Of a stretch of 64,000 nucleotides of DNA, positions 28,081 to 37,124 are shown one piece after another; the stretch's first letter is position 1, and each line of letters opens with the position of its first letter. Origin of the DNA: Shewanella marinintestina (GTDB lineage: Bacteria > Pseudomonadota > Gammaproteobacteria > Enterobacterales > Shewanellaceae). The stretch is from contig NZ_JAKILC010000009.1 of NCBI RefSeq assembly GCF_023283845.1, forward strand, positions 1 to 64,000. Reading direction: 5' to 3'. The notes below the pieces were generated by a model, which saw only the letters and a list, made by a program, of their open reading frames with translations, did not search any database and had not been told where the DNA came from. Position numbers and translations under genes: made by a program.

Positions 28081-31000
28081 ATGTCTTTTATCAATAAGTT
28101 GCTTAAACCACTCCTTAATAGCTATCGCCAACGTCCAAAATATCAGCGTCTGCTCATTATATTGAGTGCTATTTACTTTAGTTTTACCGTAATTCTTGGC
28201 CTTTTGGTTCCCTATGTACTAGTGAAACAAGCTCCAAAACAATTGTCATCGTTGTTGCAGCGCCCTGTTACCCTTGAAAGCGTTAAGATAAACCCATTTA
28301 CACTTGAAGTAGCCATTGATAAATTCAAAATCAAAGAAACTGATAATCAAGACTTTATCGGTTTTGACCAGCTAAGCTTCGAATACCAATTCTGGAATTC
28401 TCTGTATAACACCGCCTTTAGTATCGCCGATGTTACGCTAACAGCTCCCAGTGCGAATATTGAGCGCCTTGCTACTCAGCAGGCATTACGCTTTAACTTT
28501 TCCGACATCATAGATACCTTCGCAAATCGGGCTAAAGAGCAGGCTGAAACCGATAACTTAGAGGCCAATTCCGAGCAAAAATCTGCCAGTATTCCGCATT
28601 TTATTGTCAGCAACTTAAGCATAGTGAGTGCCGACCTTAACTTTGTTGATAAGGTGACCAATAGCCAGTTGCACTACCCGCAGCTCAATCTCAACGTTGC
28701 ATTTTTTGACTCAAAGCATGCCATTGCAACTTCGCTTAATAATCTCGGCAACGAGCAACAAACCAACCACTATGCTATCCATATTACTGGCCGTAAAGGC
28801 GGAGAGATTGCGACGCAAGGTTTGGTACAACTGTCTCCTCTTAACATCGTTGGCGATCTGCAGCTGACCAAAATACAGCTTCCTCAGTTTTGGTCATTTA
28901 TTGCTGAGCAATTCTCGCCTGCACTGACATCTGGTTATGTCAGCTTATCGAGTCACTACCAATTAAAGCTGCAAGATGAACAACTGAAATTAACCACCAA
29001 TCAAGGCGAAATACAATTTGGCGATATTAATTTTGACTACCAAAAACAATCAATAATTAAGCTACCTATGATTGCTTTAAAAGGCATTGATTTTGATCTT
29101 AATCAGCAATCTGTTAGTGCTGAGTTACTCGATACTCAAGGGCTTATTGTCAATGCGAAGCTAAATAACAACGGCGTCGATTTAGTTAAGCTATTTACGC
29201 CAGTTGCATCGAACAAGTCGCAAGCATCGACAAACAGTACAAGTCAACAGCCTAAAGTGAGTGCCGAGGAAGCAGCTACTCCTCAAGCGTTATCAGCAAC
29301 AGTGCCTAGCCGTTGGCATGCTGTTTTAAATGCTATCGAGCTTAAAGGTTATCAAGTTAATATCAGTGAGCAATTACTGACTAAAAATACTCAATGGCAA
29401 TTAGATGATATCGCCTTTAGCACTGGTAGTATTAACGCCAATCTTGAAACCCCTATCGACTACCAGCTGTCCCTCAATATCAATCAACAGGGGAAAATCA
29501 AATCAAGTGGCAATCTCGATGCTATCAAGCAAACGCTCAACGCTAAGCTTGCCGTCTTAGACTTTGCATTACCACAACTGCAAGATTACTTAAGTCCTTA
29601 TATCAATATCAGCCTTAAAAAAGGTGAGTTCAGCACCCAAGGAGCTGTTACGTTTGATGCAAAATCAGAGCAAGCGACGTATTCTGGCACCTTAGATGTT
29701 AATGATTTACTGATAAAAGACACAGTACAGAAAAAAGAGCTCCTAAAGTGGCAAGCATTAACAATCAACCAGCTTACCTTTGACCGAGCAGCTAATAGCC
29801 TCAGTATTGACCATGTTGCGCTTAATAAGCCTTTTGGGCGCATTATTATTGCCAAAGATAAAACAACCAATATCGGTGACTTAATTGTCACAGAGCAAAC
29901 AGCTGGTGAACAAACAACGACGAGTCACGCTAAACAAACACCAACTGTAGCAGCTAAGGTATCGAGCAAACAAAATGAATCAGCCTCGCCTTTAGCGCTT
30001 ACAATCAACAAAATAAGCTTCAAAGATGGTTCGACTTTCTTTGCTGATAATTCATTAACGCCAAACTTTGCTGCCAGTATTGAGCATTTAGATGGTGAGA
30101 TCAGTAAACTATCTTCTAGCAGCGAACAAACTGCTTCAGTTGATATTAAAGGGAAAATTGATCGTTATGCCCCAGTTAGCTTAAAAGGCGATATTAATCC
30201 ATTACTTGCGCAGCCCTATCTCGATCTCGCCCTAAGTTTTAAGCATGTCGAGCTGACATCAGTCAATCCATACTCAGGCACCTATGCAGGCTACTACATA
30301 GACAAAGGTTTACTGTCGTTAGATCTCAATTATAAACTGGATAAAAACCAACTTGTGGGTGATAACCACTTAGTGGTCGACCAATTAAAACTAGGTAAGC
30401 CAAGCGATAGCAGCCTTGCTACAACATTACCTGTCACCTTAGCCATTGCCTTACTGCAAGACCGACATGGCGTTATAGACTTAGGCCTGCAAGTATCTGG
30501 TGACGTAGAAGATCCAAGCTTTAGTATCGGCAGTATCGTGATGACAGCCTTTACCAATGTGATCACCAAAGCCGTTACCGCACCGTTTAGCTTACTTGCG
30601 GGTTTACTTGGTGCTGATGACGATGAATTGGACAAAATCAGTTTTGCCGCGGGCGCTGCTAGTCTTGATACTAAGCAAGTCGATACACTAGATAAGCTCG
30701 CAAAAGGCTTAGGCGATAGACCTATGCTAACGTTAAATGTTGAAGGCGGCGTTAGTATGATTGACGACAGTCAAGCATTAAGCGAGCAGCAACTACAAAG
30801 CAAATTAGCGCAGCTCGCCAAAATGGAGACCTCAGCATTGCCAAAAGCTCTATCAGCCAGTCGTTACCCTACTGATGGGGCTTTATCTGCAGCGCTGATT
30901 TCGTTATATGAAACTGAAATTGGAAGCTCAGCTGAATTAGTGAAAGATAAAATTGAAGCTGAGCACCAAGACGAGCAAAAACTCAATGACGAGCAAGTCA

Positions 31001-31218
31001 CTGAACGCTGGCACATCGCGCTGTATAATCTCTGCTTAGCTAAACAGCGTGTCAGCGAGGAAGCTTTAGGTCTGCTAGCACAGTCTCGTGCAGCAGCAGT
31101 AAAAGGGTATTTAATCGAACAAAAAAGTATCGCGCCAGAGCGTGTATTCCTGCTTGATAGTCGAGTAGAACTTAATACAGGCGCAAGCCAAGCACTATTA
31201 ACGCTCGGAGCAAATTAG
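28081..31218 (+). CDS. DUF748 domain-containing AsmA-like envelope protein
   Basis: Large protein of 1045 residues with one N-terminal transmembrane helix (LLIILSAIYFSFTVILGLLVPYVLV, about 23-47) and a long periplasmic body rich in beta strands. LLQRPVTLESVKINPFTLEVAIDKFKI is typical of the DUF748/AsmA-like group. The repeated beta pattern resembles bridge-type proteins (AsmA, YhdP, TamB) that move lipids between membranes, so a role in outer-membrane lipid homeostasis is an inference. Ser/Gln/Thr-rich linkers lie near 380-410 and 615-640. The C-terminal 250 residues are more helical. Monocistronic, with its own terminator. Confidence 0.85.
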   Translation: MSFINKLLKPLLNSYRQRPKYQRLLIILSAIYFSFTVILGLLVPYVLVKQAPKQLSSLLQRPVTLESVKINPFTLEVAIDKFKIKETDNQDFIGFDQLSFEYQFWNSLYNTAFSIADVTLTAPSANIERLATQQALRFNFSDIIDTFANRAKEQAETDNLEANSEQKSASIPHFIVSNLSIVSADLNFVDKVTNSQLHYPQLNLNVAFFDSKHAIATSLNNLGNEQQTNHYAIHITGRKGGEIATQGLVQLSPLNIVGDLQLTKIQLPQFWSFIAEQFSPALTSGYVSLSSHYQLKLQDEQLKLTTNQGEIQFGDINFDYQKQSIIKLPMIALKGIDFDLNQQSVSAELLDTQGLIVNAKLNNNGVDLVKLFTPVASNKSQASTNSTSQQPKVSAEEAATPQALSATVPSRWHAVLNAIELKGYQVNISEQLLTKNTQWQLDDIAFSTGSINANLETPIDYQLSLNINQQGKIKSSGNLDAIKQTLNAKLAVLDFALPQLQDYLSPYINISLKKGEFSTQGAVTFDAKSEQATYSGTLDVNDLLIKDTVQKKELLKWQALTINQLTFDRAANSLSIDHVALNKPFGRIIIAKDKTTNIGDLIVTEQTAGEQTTTSHAKQTPTVAAKVSSKQNESASPLALTINKISFKDGSTFFADNSLTPNFAASIEHLDGEISKLSSSSEQTASVDIKGKIDRYAPVSLKGDINPLLAQPYLDLALSFKHVELTSVNPYSGTYAGYYIDKGLLSLDLNYKLDKNQLVGDNHLVVDQLKLGKPSDSSLATTLPVTLAIALLQDRHGVIDLGLQVSGDVEDPSFSIGSIVMTAFTNVITKAVTAPFSLLAGLLGADDDELDKISFAAGAASLDTKQVDTLDKLAKGLGDRPMLTLNVEGGVSMIDDSQALSEQQLQSKLAQLAKMETSALPKALSASRYPTDGALSAALISLYETEIGSSAELVKDKIEAEHQDEQKLNDEQVTERWHIALYNLCLAKQRVSEEALGLLAQSRAAAVKGYLIEQKSIAPERVFLLDSRVELNTGASQALLTLGAN

Positions 31219-31243
31219 CTAGACAAGTTATTGTTAAACACTA

Positions 31244-31270
31244 AAGCACGCTTAATAGCGTGCTTTTTTC
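31244..31270 (+). terminator. Terminator of the DUF748 gene
   Basis: AAGCACGC-TTAATA-GCGTGCTT followed by TTTT, about 26 bases after the stop. Confidence 0.88.
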
Positions 31271-31367
31271 TATAAATTAAGGACTTTCGATTCAATCGTC
31301 TTAACAATAGCGGTTCTTAACGCTAAGTTAGTCTTATATACACGTTTATAAGCTCAAAGGATTGAAG

Positions 31368-32021
31368 ATGAAGCTCGCCTTTTTAAGTGACCCCAATAGC
31401 GAAAATGCCCACAAGGCAATCAAATCTATACTCAATGAAATCATAACTACCGATGCAGAAAACAACGGCGGCACCATCAAAATAGGCTATATCGCCTCAC
31501 AGCCAGATCCTACGCGAGAGTATTATCAACAAACTCAGCTGCTATATAAACGGCTTGGCGCTGACCTATCAGTCTACCTTGAATTGGAATCGGGCTTTTT
31601 GCAAAGCAGCCTAATGGCTTTACTGGAATGTGATGCTATTCATCTGTCTGGCGGCGATACTTTTCGCTTTTTAGCCGCCCTTAAGCAAAAAGGCTTATTA
31701 CCGTTATTACGACAATTTGTGGTTAATGGCGGCGCGGTTATTGGCGTCAGTGCTGGCGCAATGATTATGACTCCTAATATTAGCAGTGCTGTACTTTGTG
31801 GTGATAGCAACCATTGTGACCTAACAGATCTAACGGCATTAAATCTTGTCGACTTTCTATTTGCTCCACATATCTCAGCCCAACTTTTACAAAAAGGTGA
31901 CTTCAAACAACAGGTTTCATCTTTTAGCCAACAACTTTGCTTATGTGCCGATAACGAAGCGCTAGCGGTTATCGATAATAGGGTCCTTTCATATGGGCAA
32001 CCTCATTGGGCTATAGCGTAA
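31368..32021 (+). CDS. Peptidase S51 family protein (peptidase E-like)
   Basis: Class I glutamine-amidotransferase-fold protein of 217 residues in the S51 dipeptidase E/cyanophycinase group. The nucleophile elbow is GVSAGAMIM (Ser about 127). LSGGDTFRFLAALKQ precedes it and FAPHIS may supply the His. Some family members cleave Asp-X dipeptides, while others are poorly known. I chose ATG 31368 (AAAGGA six bases upstream) over a TTG two codons earlier. Confidence 0.83.
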   Translation: MKLAFLSDPNSENAHKAIKSILNEIITTDAENNGGTIKIGYIASQPDPTREYYQQTQLLYKRLGADLSVYLELESGFLQSSLMALLECDAIHLSGGDTFRFLAALKQKGLLPLLRQFVVNGGAVIGVSAGAMIMTPNISSAVLCGDSNHCDLTDLTALNLVDFLFAPHISAQLLQKGDFKQQVSSFSQQLCLCADNEALAVIDNRVLSYGQPHWAIA

Positions 32022-32110
32022 AACAGCTGTAAAGTTCTCTAATCAATACTTTCAACCCTGTAACGCTTGAGTTAAAATCGGCGCGAGTATCAATACATCA
32101 GAGGTAGTTA

Positions 32111-32467
32111 ATGTTTATCATTCGTTGGGTATTAGGCCGTATCATTTTGTTTTTAAACTTTGTTTTTGCGCCTAAGAAACTAAAGCGTCCGGCAGAAGAA
32201 CAACAAAAAATCGACAACGCCACCAGCAACATGACTATTTACGAATACAAAGCATGCCCATTTTGCGTAAAAGTACGTCGCTCATTACGTCGTCAAGGTT
32301 TGAACATAGTAACCTTAGATGCCAAGCAAGAGCCACATAAGAGCACGTTGCTAAATGGCGGTGGCAAACTACAAGTACCATGCATGAAAATTGAAGAAAA
32401 CGGTCAATCAACTTGGATGTATGAATCATCTGAGATCATCGGTTTTCTTGATAAAAAGTTCGCTTAA
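32111..32467 (+). CDS. Membrane-anchored glutaredoxin-like protein
   Basis: Protein of 118 residues. A hydrophobic N-terminus (FIIRWVLGRIILFLNFVFAPKKL) suggests a membrane anchor with the catalytic domain in the cytoplasm. The glutaredoxin/GST-N domain starts at TIYEYKACPFCVKVRRSLRRQGL with the redox-active CPFC pair. It includes the glutathione-site LQVPCMKIEE (cis-Pro) and ESSEIIGFLDKKF. It is likely to reduce glutathionylated or disulfide targets near the inner membrane. Single gene with terminator. Confidence 0.88.
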   Translation: MFIIRWVLGRIILFLNFVFAPKKLKRPAEEQQKIDNATSNMTIYEYKACPFCVKVRRSLRRQGLNIVTLDAKQEPHKSTLLNGGGKLQVPCMKIEENGQSTWMYESSEIIGFLDKKFA

Positions 32468-32498
32468 GCAACTTAATTATTCAAATTTTATAACGCGA

Positions 32499-32526
32499 AA
32501 GGCAGCATTAATATGCTGCCTTTTTA
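32499..32526 (+). terminator. Terminator of the glutaredoxin-like gene
   Basis: AAGGCAGCAT-TAAT-ATGCTGCCTT followed by TTTA. It lies between convergent genes. The minus-strand reading has only a short T tract. Confidence 0.85.
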
Positions 32527-32558
32527 TTTCAAGACTGATTAATGCTTAAAATATGCCG

Positions 32559-32966
32559 TCAACTCGACCTATTTATCATACCTTTGAGCACAATATCGTG
32601 ATAACTCACAAGTCCAGCAATCTTGCCGTTTTCAACAACTGGTGCTTTAGTAATACCAAATCGGTCAAATAAACGTGCGCTATAGCGTACATCCATAGTG
32701 CCAGGCACACATAGCACTGGCTTAACCATGATTTCATACACATTAACTCGTTCAGGCGATCTGTCTTGGGCCAACACTTTTTTAGCAATATCACTCATTA
32801 GCACCATGCCATATTCATCATCGTCATTGCGCTTATTCACAAATAGCACATTTACTTTGTTTTCAAGTGCAAGCTCAATGGCCTCAGCAACAGTTTGTAA
32901 GCCATCAACCATTGCATATTCTTGGCTCATTACTGTATGGTTTTTGATAGGGTGACGATTATTCAT
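32559..32966 (-). CDS. CBS-domain protein of the DUF1538 operon
   Basis: Soluble protein of 135 residues made of two CBS motifs (about 15-65 and 75-130), a Bateman module that usually binds adenine nucleotides. Typical strands are NVLFVNKRNDDDEYGMVLMSDIAKKVL and APVVENGKIAGLVSYHDIVLKGM. It has no catalytic domain of its own. The ATG overlaps the stop of the P-II-like gene (ATGA), so it is co-translated as the last gene of a four-gene unit. This suggests it senses nucleotide or energy state for the membrane proteins. Confidence 0.87.
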   Translation of the reverse strand: MNNRHPIKNHTVMSQEYAMVDGLQTVAEAIELALENKVNVLFVNKRNDDDEYGMVLMSDIAKKVLAQDRSPERVNVYEIMVKPVLCVPGTMDVRYSARLFDRFGITKAPVVENGKIAGLVSYHDIVLKGMINRSS

Positions 32967-33313
32967 ATTTGGTCCTCAATATCACGGCTCAGCTTTTGCA
33001 CCTGATGCGCAACGCCGACGGCATCCTCTACATCAATCTGAATAGCAATGCCTTTTCCTGAATCACTATCAAACTCCCCTACTTTGCTTACCGTTTCTAA
33101 AATGGCTCGGCAAAGATGTTCTTCGACCAGCAACAACACGACATCTCGCTGAATATCTAACGATAACCCCATAAAGGTTTTCTGCTTTTTTAACCCTTCA
33201 CCACGAGCGTGGTTGATCACTGTGGCGCCAGTAGCCCCTTTGCTGCGCGCAGCTTCTAGAATCGAATCGGTGCAGGCATCGTCAATAAACACCAGAATCA
33301 GTTTAAAGCGCAT
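32963..33313 (-). CDS. P-II-like signalling protein of the DUF1538 operon
   Basis: Protein of 116 residues with the P-II ferredoxin-like fold. RFKLILVFIDDACTDSILEAARSKGATGATVI is beta1-alpha1-beta2. The T-loop region (HARGEGLKKQKTFMGLSL) lacks the uridylylated Tyr context of GlnB/GlnK. GKGIAIQIDVEDAVGV resembles the B-loop and final strands. It is therefore a divergent P-II family member, probably not nitrogen GlnB. It overlaps the upstream DUF1538 gene by 11 bases and has AGGAG before its ATG. P-II proteins often regulate the membrane transporters encoded next to them. Confidence 0.83.
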   Translation of the reverse strand: MRFKLILVFIDDACTDSILEAARSKGATGATVINHARGEGLKKQKTFMGLSLDIQRDVVLLLVEEHLCRAILETVSKVGEFDSDSGKGIAIQIDVEDAVGVAHQVQKLSRDIEDQI

Positions 33314-34088
33314 TATCTCGCTCCTTTTGGGTTCGTTTTTTTAATTCCACTAATTGGGCGTAGCCCATCACAGTGATCATTGGAAATAAACTAGCAAAGG
33401 CAATAAGCCCGAAGCCATCAATCAACGGATTACGTCCCTCGACATTTGTCGCTAAACCTAGCCCTAAAGCCGCGACTAATGGCACAGTCACCGTTGAAGT
33501 TGTCACACCGCCAGAATCATAAGCCAGAGGTACAATTGTCTTTGGGGCATAAAAAGTTTGAATAACTACCAACACATAGCCAGCCATTATGTAGTAATGG
33601 ATAGGATCGCCGACCACAATACGAAAACAACCTAGCGCAATTCCAAAAGCGACCCCAATAGCCACTGAGATCCGCAAACCTTGAATACTGATAGTGCCAC
33701 CAGACACTTGATTGGCTTTTATCGCAACCGCAATAAGCGATGGTTCAGCAATTGTAGTACTAAAGCCTATCGCGGCAGCAAAAATATAAACCCAGTAATA
33801 GTCCTGCCAAACATTTACAGTATTGTGTAAGTCATCTTTGTGAATAAATTCATGAGAGGTGAGCTGTTCGGCCATACTTTCCCCAATAGGAAACAGCGCC
33901 ATCTCTAGCCCTACGAGAAAAAAACTTAAGCCTAAAATCACATATACAAAGCCTGCGGCAACCCTGCGCCAGTTGGCCACAGGCCTCTTAAGCACACCAA
34001 GTTGGAAACCAAATAGGATAACAGCAATAGGCACCACGTCGCGTATGGTTACCAGCAGCGTATCGATGACTTGCTGAAGCAGTTCCAT
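33303..34088 (-). CDS. DUF1538 membrane protein, second subunit
   Basis: Polytopic membrane protein of 261 residues with about seven hydrophobic segments. The DUF1538 signatures are FFLVGLEMALFPIGESMA (about 55-75), FSTTIAEPSLIAVA (about 108), and [22 protein letters not shown] (about 188). It is a clear paralogue of the gene just upstream. Paired DUF1538 proteins (UmpAB) have, to my knowledge, been reported to act together as a monovalent cation/proton antiporter in a halophilic bacterium. That role is inferred here. Its ATG directly follows the stop of the first subunit (TAAATG), so translation is coupled. Confidence 0.85.
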   Translation of the reverse strand: MELLQQVIDTLLVTIRDVVPIAVILFGFQLGVLKRPVANWRRVAAGFVYVILGLSFFLVGLEMALFPIGESMAEQLTSHEFIHKDDLHNTVNVWQDYYWVYIFAAAIGFSTTIAEPSLIAVAIKANQVSGGTISIQGLRISVAIGVAFGIALGCFRIVVGDPIHYYIMAGYVLVVIQTFYAPKTIVPLAYDSGGVTTSTVTVPLVAALGLGLATNVEGRNPLIDGFGLIAFASLFPMITVMGYAQLVELKKRTQKERDNAL

Positions 34089-34823
34089 TTAAAGCACCAC
34101 CATCCCGTAAACCAGCACAAAAATCATCGGCATTAAGCTGGCAAAAGCAATAAGTCCGAACCCATCTAACATTGGATTTCTGCCTTTAATTACCGTAGCA
34201 AGGCCCACACCTAGCGCAGTTACCAAAGGCACGGTAATAGTCGATGTTGTTACTCCACCAGAGTCATAAGCAATACCGATAATGTTTTCTGGCGCAAATG
34301 AAGTCAGGATCATGACAATGATATAACCTGAAATAATCAGATAATGGATTGGCCAACCCTTTAAGATCCGCACTACACCAAGCAAAATAGCCAAGCCAAC
34401 CGATAACGCTACCGTTAACCTTAGACCCATAGCATAACTATCCATCGACTCCTCTGAGGTTTTAATCGCCCCAGCTTCAGCAGCAACTTCTGCAGCTTCG
34501 TTAGCCACAGCTGTTAAAGCAGGTTCAGCTAATGTGGTACCAAATCCCAAGGAAAATGAAAAAACCACCAGCCAAAAGATACTTCCTTTACGAGCTAACG
34601 CTTGCGCTAGTGACTCACCAATAGGAAACAATCCCATTTCCAAACCGAATACAAAGAAAGTCAATCCGACTACAATAAAAATTAGGCCAATTAAAATAGA
34701 AAATAGATTGTCAGGAGCTTGTTGAAGCACAAAAAGTTCAAAAAAACATACGACGAGTATGATAGGAATTAAATCTTTAAAGCTACTAAATAGCGCTTTA
34801 AATAATTGATGAATTGAAGCCAT
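34089..34823 (-). CDS. DUF1538 membrane protein, first subunit
   Basis: Polytopic membrane protein of about 244 residues, first gene of the operon. The signatures [35 protein letters not shown] and [22 protein letters not shown] parallel the second subunit, and the C-terminal half aligns closely ([20 protein letters not shown]). A Glu/Ala-rich loop ([20 protein letters not shown]) sits in mid-protein. The two subunits presumably form a heteromeric carrier. ATG at 34823 has AAGGAG five bases upstream. A GTG two codons earlier is also possible. Confidence 0.85.
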   Translation of the reverse strand: MASIHQLFKALFSSFKDLIPIILVVCFFELFVLQQAPDNLFSILIGLIFIVVGLTFFVFGLEMGLFPIGESLAQALARKGSIFWLVVFSFSLGFGTTLAEPALTAVANEAAEVAAEAGAIKTSEESMDSYAMGLRLTVALSVGLAILLGVVRILKGWPIHYLIISGYIIVMILTSFAPENIIGIAYDSGGVTTSTITVPLVTALGVGLATVIKGRNPMLDGFGLIAFASLMPMIFVLVYGMVVL

Positions 34824-35229
34824 ACTCACTCCTTGTGGGCGACAATTTCAGTGTGCCAAACCCAGCAAAGAACTCAACAAGTAATTAACAACCATTATAC
34901 TAAGCATGCGCTAGATCAAATTTTCCGACTTAAAAACCAAGCTCCTGCCATACATACAGAAAAATATGTCACTAAAATGCACGAATATATTCGACTAACA
35001 TCCTAAACAACTAATTTATGCACCAGTTCCTCATTAACTAACAAAGATGTAGAACGTTTTCGCCTCAATCAAAGCTGCTTTTTGCTGCAGATGTACATTT
35101 AGTTAATATCAATAACTCTATTTATTAGCAGAATTCACTCACAAGGTATTAAATTCAGCTGATTCCAAGCGCTATTTGTAGAAGTTTTCATCTATTTGAT
35201 AAATATCAGCCAAAAACAGAAATATTCAA
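34824..35229. other. Divergent intergenic region, DUF1538 operon / trp operon
   Basis: About 400 bases of AT-rich DNA with no gene or clear hairpin. It should carry the promoter of the DUF1538 operon. Confidence 0.45.
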
Positions 35230-35258
35230 TTGACAGCTTTCACCTGCAAATGTTTCTA
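35230..35258 (+). promoter_or_regulatory. Probable trp operon promoter
   Basis: A perfect TTGACA (35230-35235) lies about 57 bases before the trpL ATG. The -10 is poor (TTTCTA or TTCTAT at 17-18 bases). No convincing TrpR operator with CTAG half-sites was seen. Confidence 0.5.
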
Positions 35259-35291
35259 TATAGTCACTGAAACAAACAAGATGAATTTTAA

Positions 35292-35348
35292 ATGACACAG
35301 TTTACAACTTTCCAAAACATTAATTGGTGGTGGCACTTCCCAACTTAG
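35292..35348 (+). CDS. trpL: trp operon leader peptide TrpL
   Basis: An 18-codon ORF reading MTQFTTFQNINWWWHFPT, with three consecutive Trp codons, stops at TAG 35346-35348. Ribosome stalling at the Trp run when charged tRNA-Trp is scarce would control the downstream attenuator at 35394-35428. The start codon overlaps the end of a five-codon ORF beginning at 35281 (ATG AAT TTT AAA TGA). No strong ribosome site is visible. Confidence 0.93.
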   Translation: MTQFTTFQNINWWWHFPT

Positions 35349-35428
35349 CGGGTGGTGTGAAACTGTGTGCTCAAAACATTGAGCCAAGATTCAACAAGAA
35401 AGCCCGCAGACTCTGCGGGCTTTCTTGT
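35295..35428 (+). promoter_or_regulatory. trp attenuator (alternative RNA folds)
   Basis: Three pairing sets can be read. ACACAGTTT (35295-35303, inside trpL) pairs with AAACTGTGT (35360-35368) as the 1:2 stem. GCTCAA/TTGAGC (35369-35384) is a short middle hairpin. The terminator is ACAAGAAAGCCCGCAG (35394-35409) with CTGCGGGCTTTCTTGT (35413-35428). GCGGG at 35348-35352, next to the trpL stop, can pair with CCCGC in the terminator arm and could form the antiterminator. The T tract lies largely inside the stem. Confidence 0.85.
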
Positions 35429-35540
35429 ATCTAAACGAAAGTAAATCGGCAAGAAGAGAGAAATCCCAGAGCAGCAGGCTTAAGATAAACTGAGATAAAA
35501 CAATGAATAATGCGTTACCCTACAAGGCAGGAGCATAAGC

Positions 35541-37124
35541 ATGACAACTGATACTATCGCTAAAGTCGTCACTCAAAAACAGCAGTTGGCCTATCACGAT
35601 GATCCGCTGCGCTTATACCAGCATGTGACTCAAAACGCCCCTCATACTATGCTGCTGGAATCTGCTGAAATTGACAGTAAAGACCACTTAAAGAGTATCT
35701 TACTGACTCACGCGGCCATGAAAATTCGCTGTGACGGTTACCAGCTCAAGTTTAACGCGTTAACAGATAACGGTAAGACACTGCTTTCCCCAATAAAGTC
35801 GTTCTTTGAAAAAGACTTTCCAGCCACTGAAATTAATCATTGCGATGAATCAAGCTTAAGCCTTACCTTACAGAAAGACGCTAACCAACTCGATGAGGAT
35901 GCACGTTTAAAGTCGACCTCTCCCCTTGATGGCTTAAGAATGTTGGTTAAGCATATCCGCTGCGATGAAAGACCTGAGTTTGAAGACATGTTTTTAGGCG
36001 GCGTGCTTGCTTATGACTTAATCGATACCGTTGAACCACTGCCAAGTGTGCCTGAAGGTGACAACACCTGCCCTGATTACCTATTTTATCTAGCCGAAAC
36101 CTTAATCCTTGTAGATCATCAGCAACAAAGCGCTGAAATCGTCACTCACCAGTTTATTCAGCCAGCACAAAGCCCACTTGAAAGCGTTAGCCTGTCACTG
36201 GCTAAACGTATGACTGAGCTCCAACAAGCTTGCCACTCATTGGCGCCGGTAGCTGAGTTACAAGCCGTTGAAGCCCAAACTCAAGTCAATATCTCTGATG
36301 ACGACTTTAAAGATACCGTTAATGGTCTTAAAGAACACATCATCGCCGGAGATATTTTTCAAGTAGTGCCATCACGCAGCTTCAGCCTACCTTGTCCAAA
36401 TACATTAGGCGCTTATCGCGCTTTAAGACTGACAAACCCAAGCCCATACATGTTCTACTTTCGCGGCGACGACTTTACCCTATTTGGCGCCTCGCCAGAA
36501 AGTGCGCTCAAATACGAAGCACAAACCAATCAAGTCGAGATCTACCCGATTGCCGGCACCCGCAAGCGCGGAAAAACTGCCAGCGGTGAAATCGATTTCG
36601 ATCTCGATAGCCGCAATGAGCTTGAGCTACGCCTTGATAAGAAAGAGCTATCAGAGCACATAATGCTTGTAGACTTGGCTCGTAACGATATCGCCCGCAT
36701 CAGCCAAAGCGGAACTCGTAAAGTACCTGAGCTATTAAAAGTCGATAGATACAGCCATGTTATGCACCTTGTAAGCCGCGTTACCGGTCAACTTCGCACA
36801 GATTTAGATGCACTGCACGCCTACCAAGCTTGCATGAATATGGGCACCTTAACTGGCGCGCCAAAGGTCAGCGCAGCCCAGCTTATTCGCGGCGCAGAGA
36901 AAACTCGCCGCGGCAGCTATGGCGGCGCTGTGGGTTACTTAAACGGCCTAGGCGATATGGATACCTGTATTGTTATCCGCTCCGCTTTTGTCAAAGAGGG
37001 TACCGCCTTTATTCAAGCGGGTGCAGGCGTGGTGTTCGACTCAGATCCACAAGCAGAAGCCGATGAAACGCGTCAAAAGGCTCAAGCCGTTATTTCAGCA
37101 ATTAAAATGGGAGGTGGACTATGA
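35541..37124 (+). CDS. trpE: Anthranilate synthase component I
   Basis: Chorismate-using large subunit of 527 residues, the first committed step of tryptophan synthesis. The tryptophan-binding motif LLESAEIDSKD (about residue 38) predicts feedback inhibition. The catalytic domain has IVAGDIFQVVPSRSF, NPSPYMFYF, PIAGTRKRG, LVDLARND and GTLTGAPKVSAAQLI. AGGAG precedes the ATG. The stop overlaps the trpG start (ATGA). Confidence 0.98.
   Translation: MTTDTIAKVVTQKQQLAYHDDPLRLYQHVTQNAPHTMLLESAEIDSKDHLKSILLTHAAMKIRCDGYQLKFNALTDNGKTLLSPIKSFFEKDFPATEINHCDESSLSLTLQKDANQLDEDARLKSTSPLDGLRMLVKHIRCDERPEFEDMFLGGVLAYDLIDTVEPLPSVPEGDNTCPDYLFYLAETLILVDHQQQSAEIVTHQFIQPAQSPLESVSLSLAKRMTELQQACHSLAPVAELQAVEAQTQVNISDDDFKDTVNGLKEHIIAGDIFQVVPSRSFSLPCPNTLGAYRALRLTNPSPYMFYFRGDDFTLFGASPESALKYEAQTNQVEIYPIAGTRKRGKTASGEIDFDLDSRNELELRLDKKELSEHIMLVDLARNDIARISQSGTRKVPELLKVDRYSHVMHLVSRVTGQLRTDLDALHAYQACMNMGTLTGAPKVSAAQLIRGAEKTRRGSYGGAVGYLNGLGDMDTCIVIRSAFVKEGTAFIQAGAGVVFDSDPQAEADETRQKAQAVISAIKMGGGL

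Noticed and set aside
33303..34823. DUF1538 genes as one gene split by a frameshift
   Set aside because: Each has a full set of family motifs and its own start, and the two halves are paralogous, so they are two subunits rather than a broken gene.
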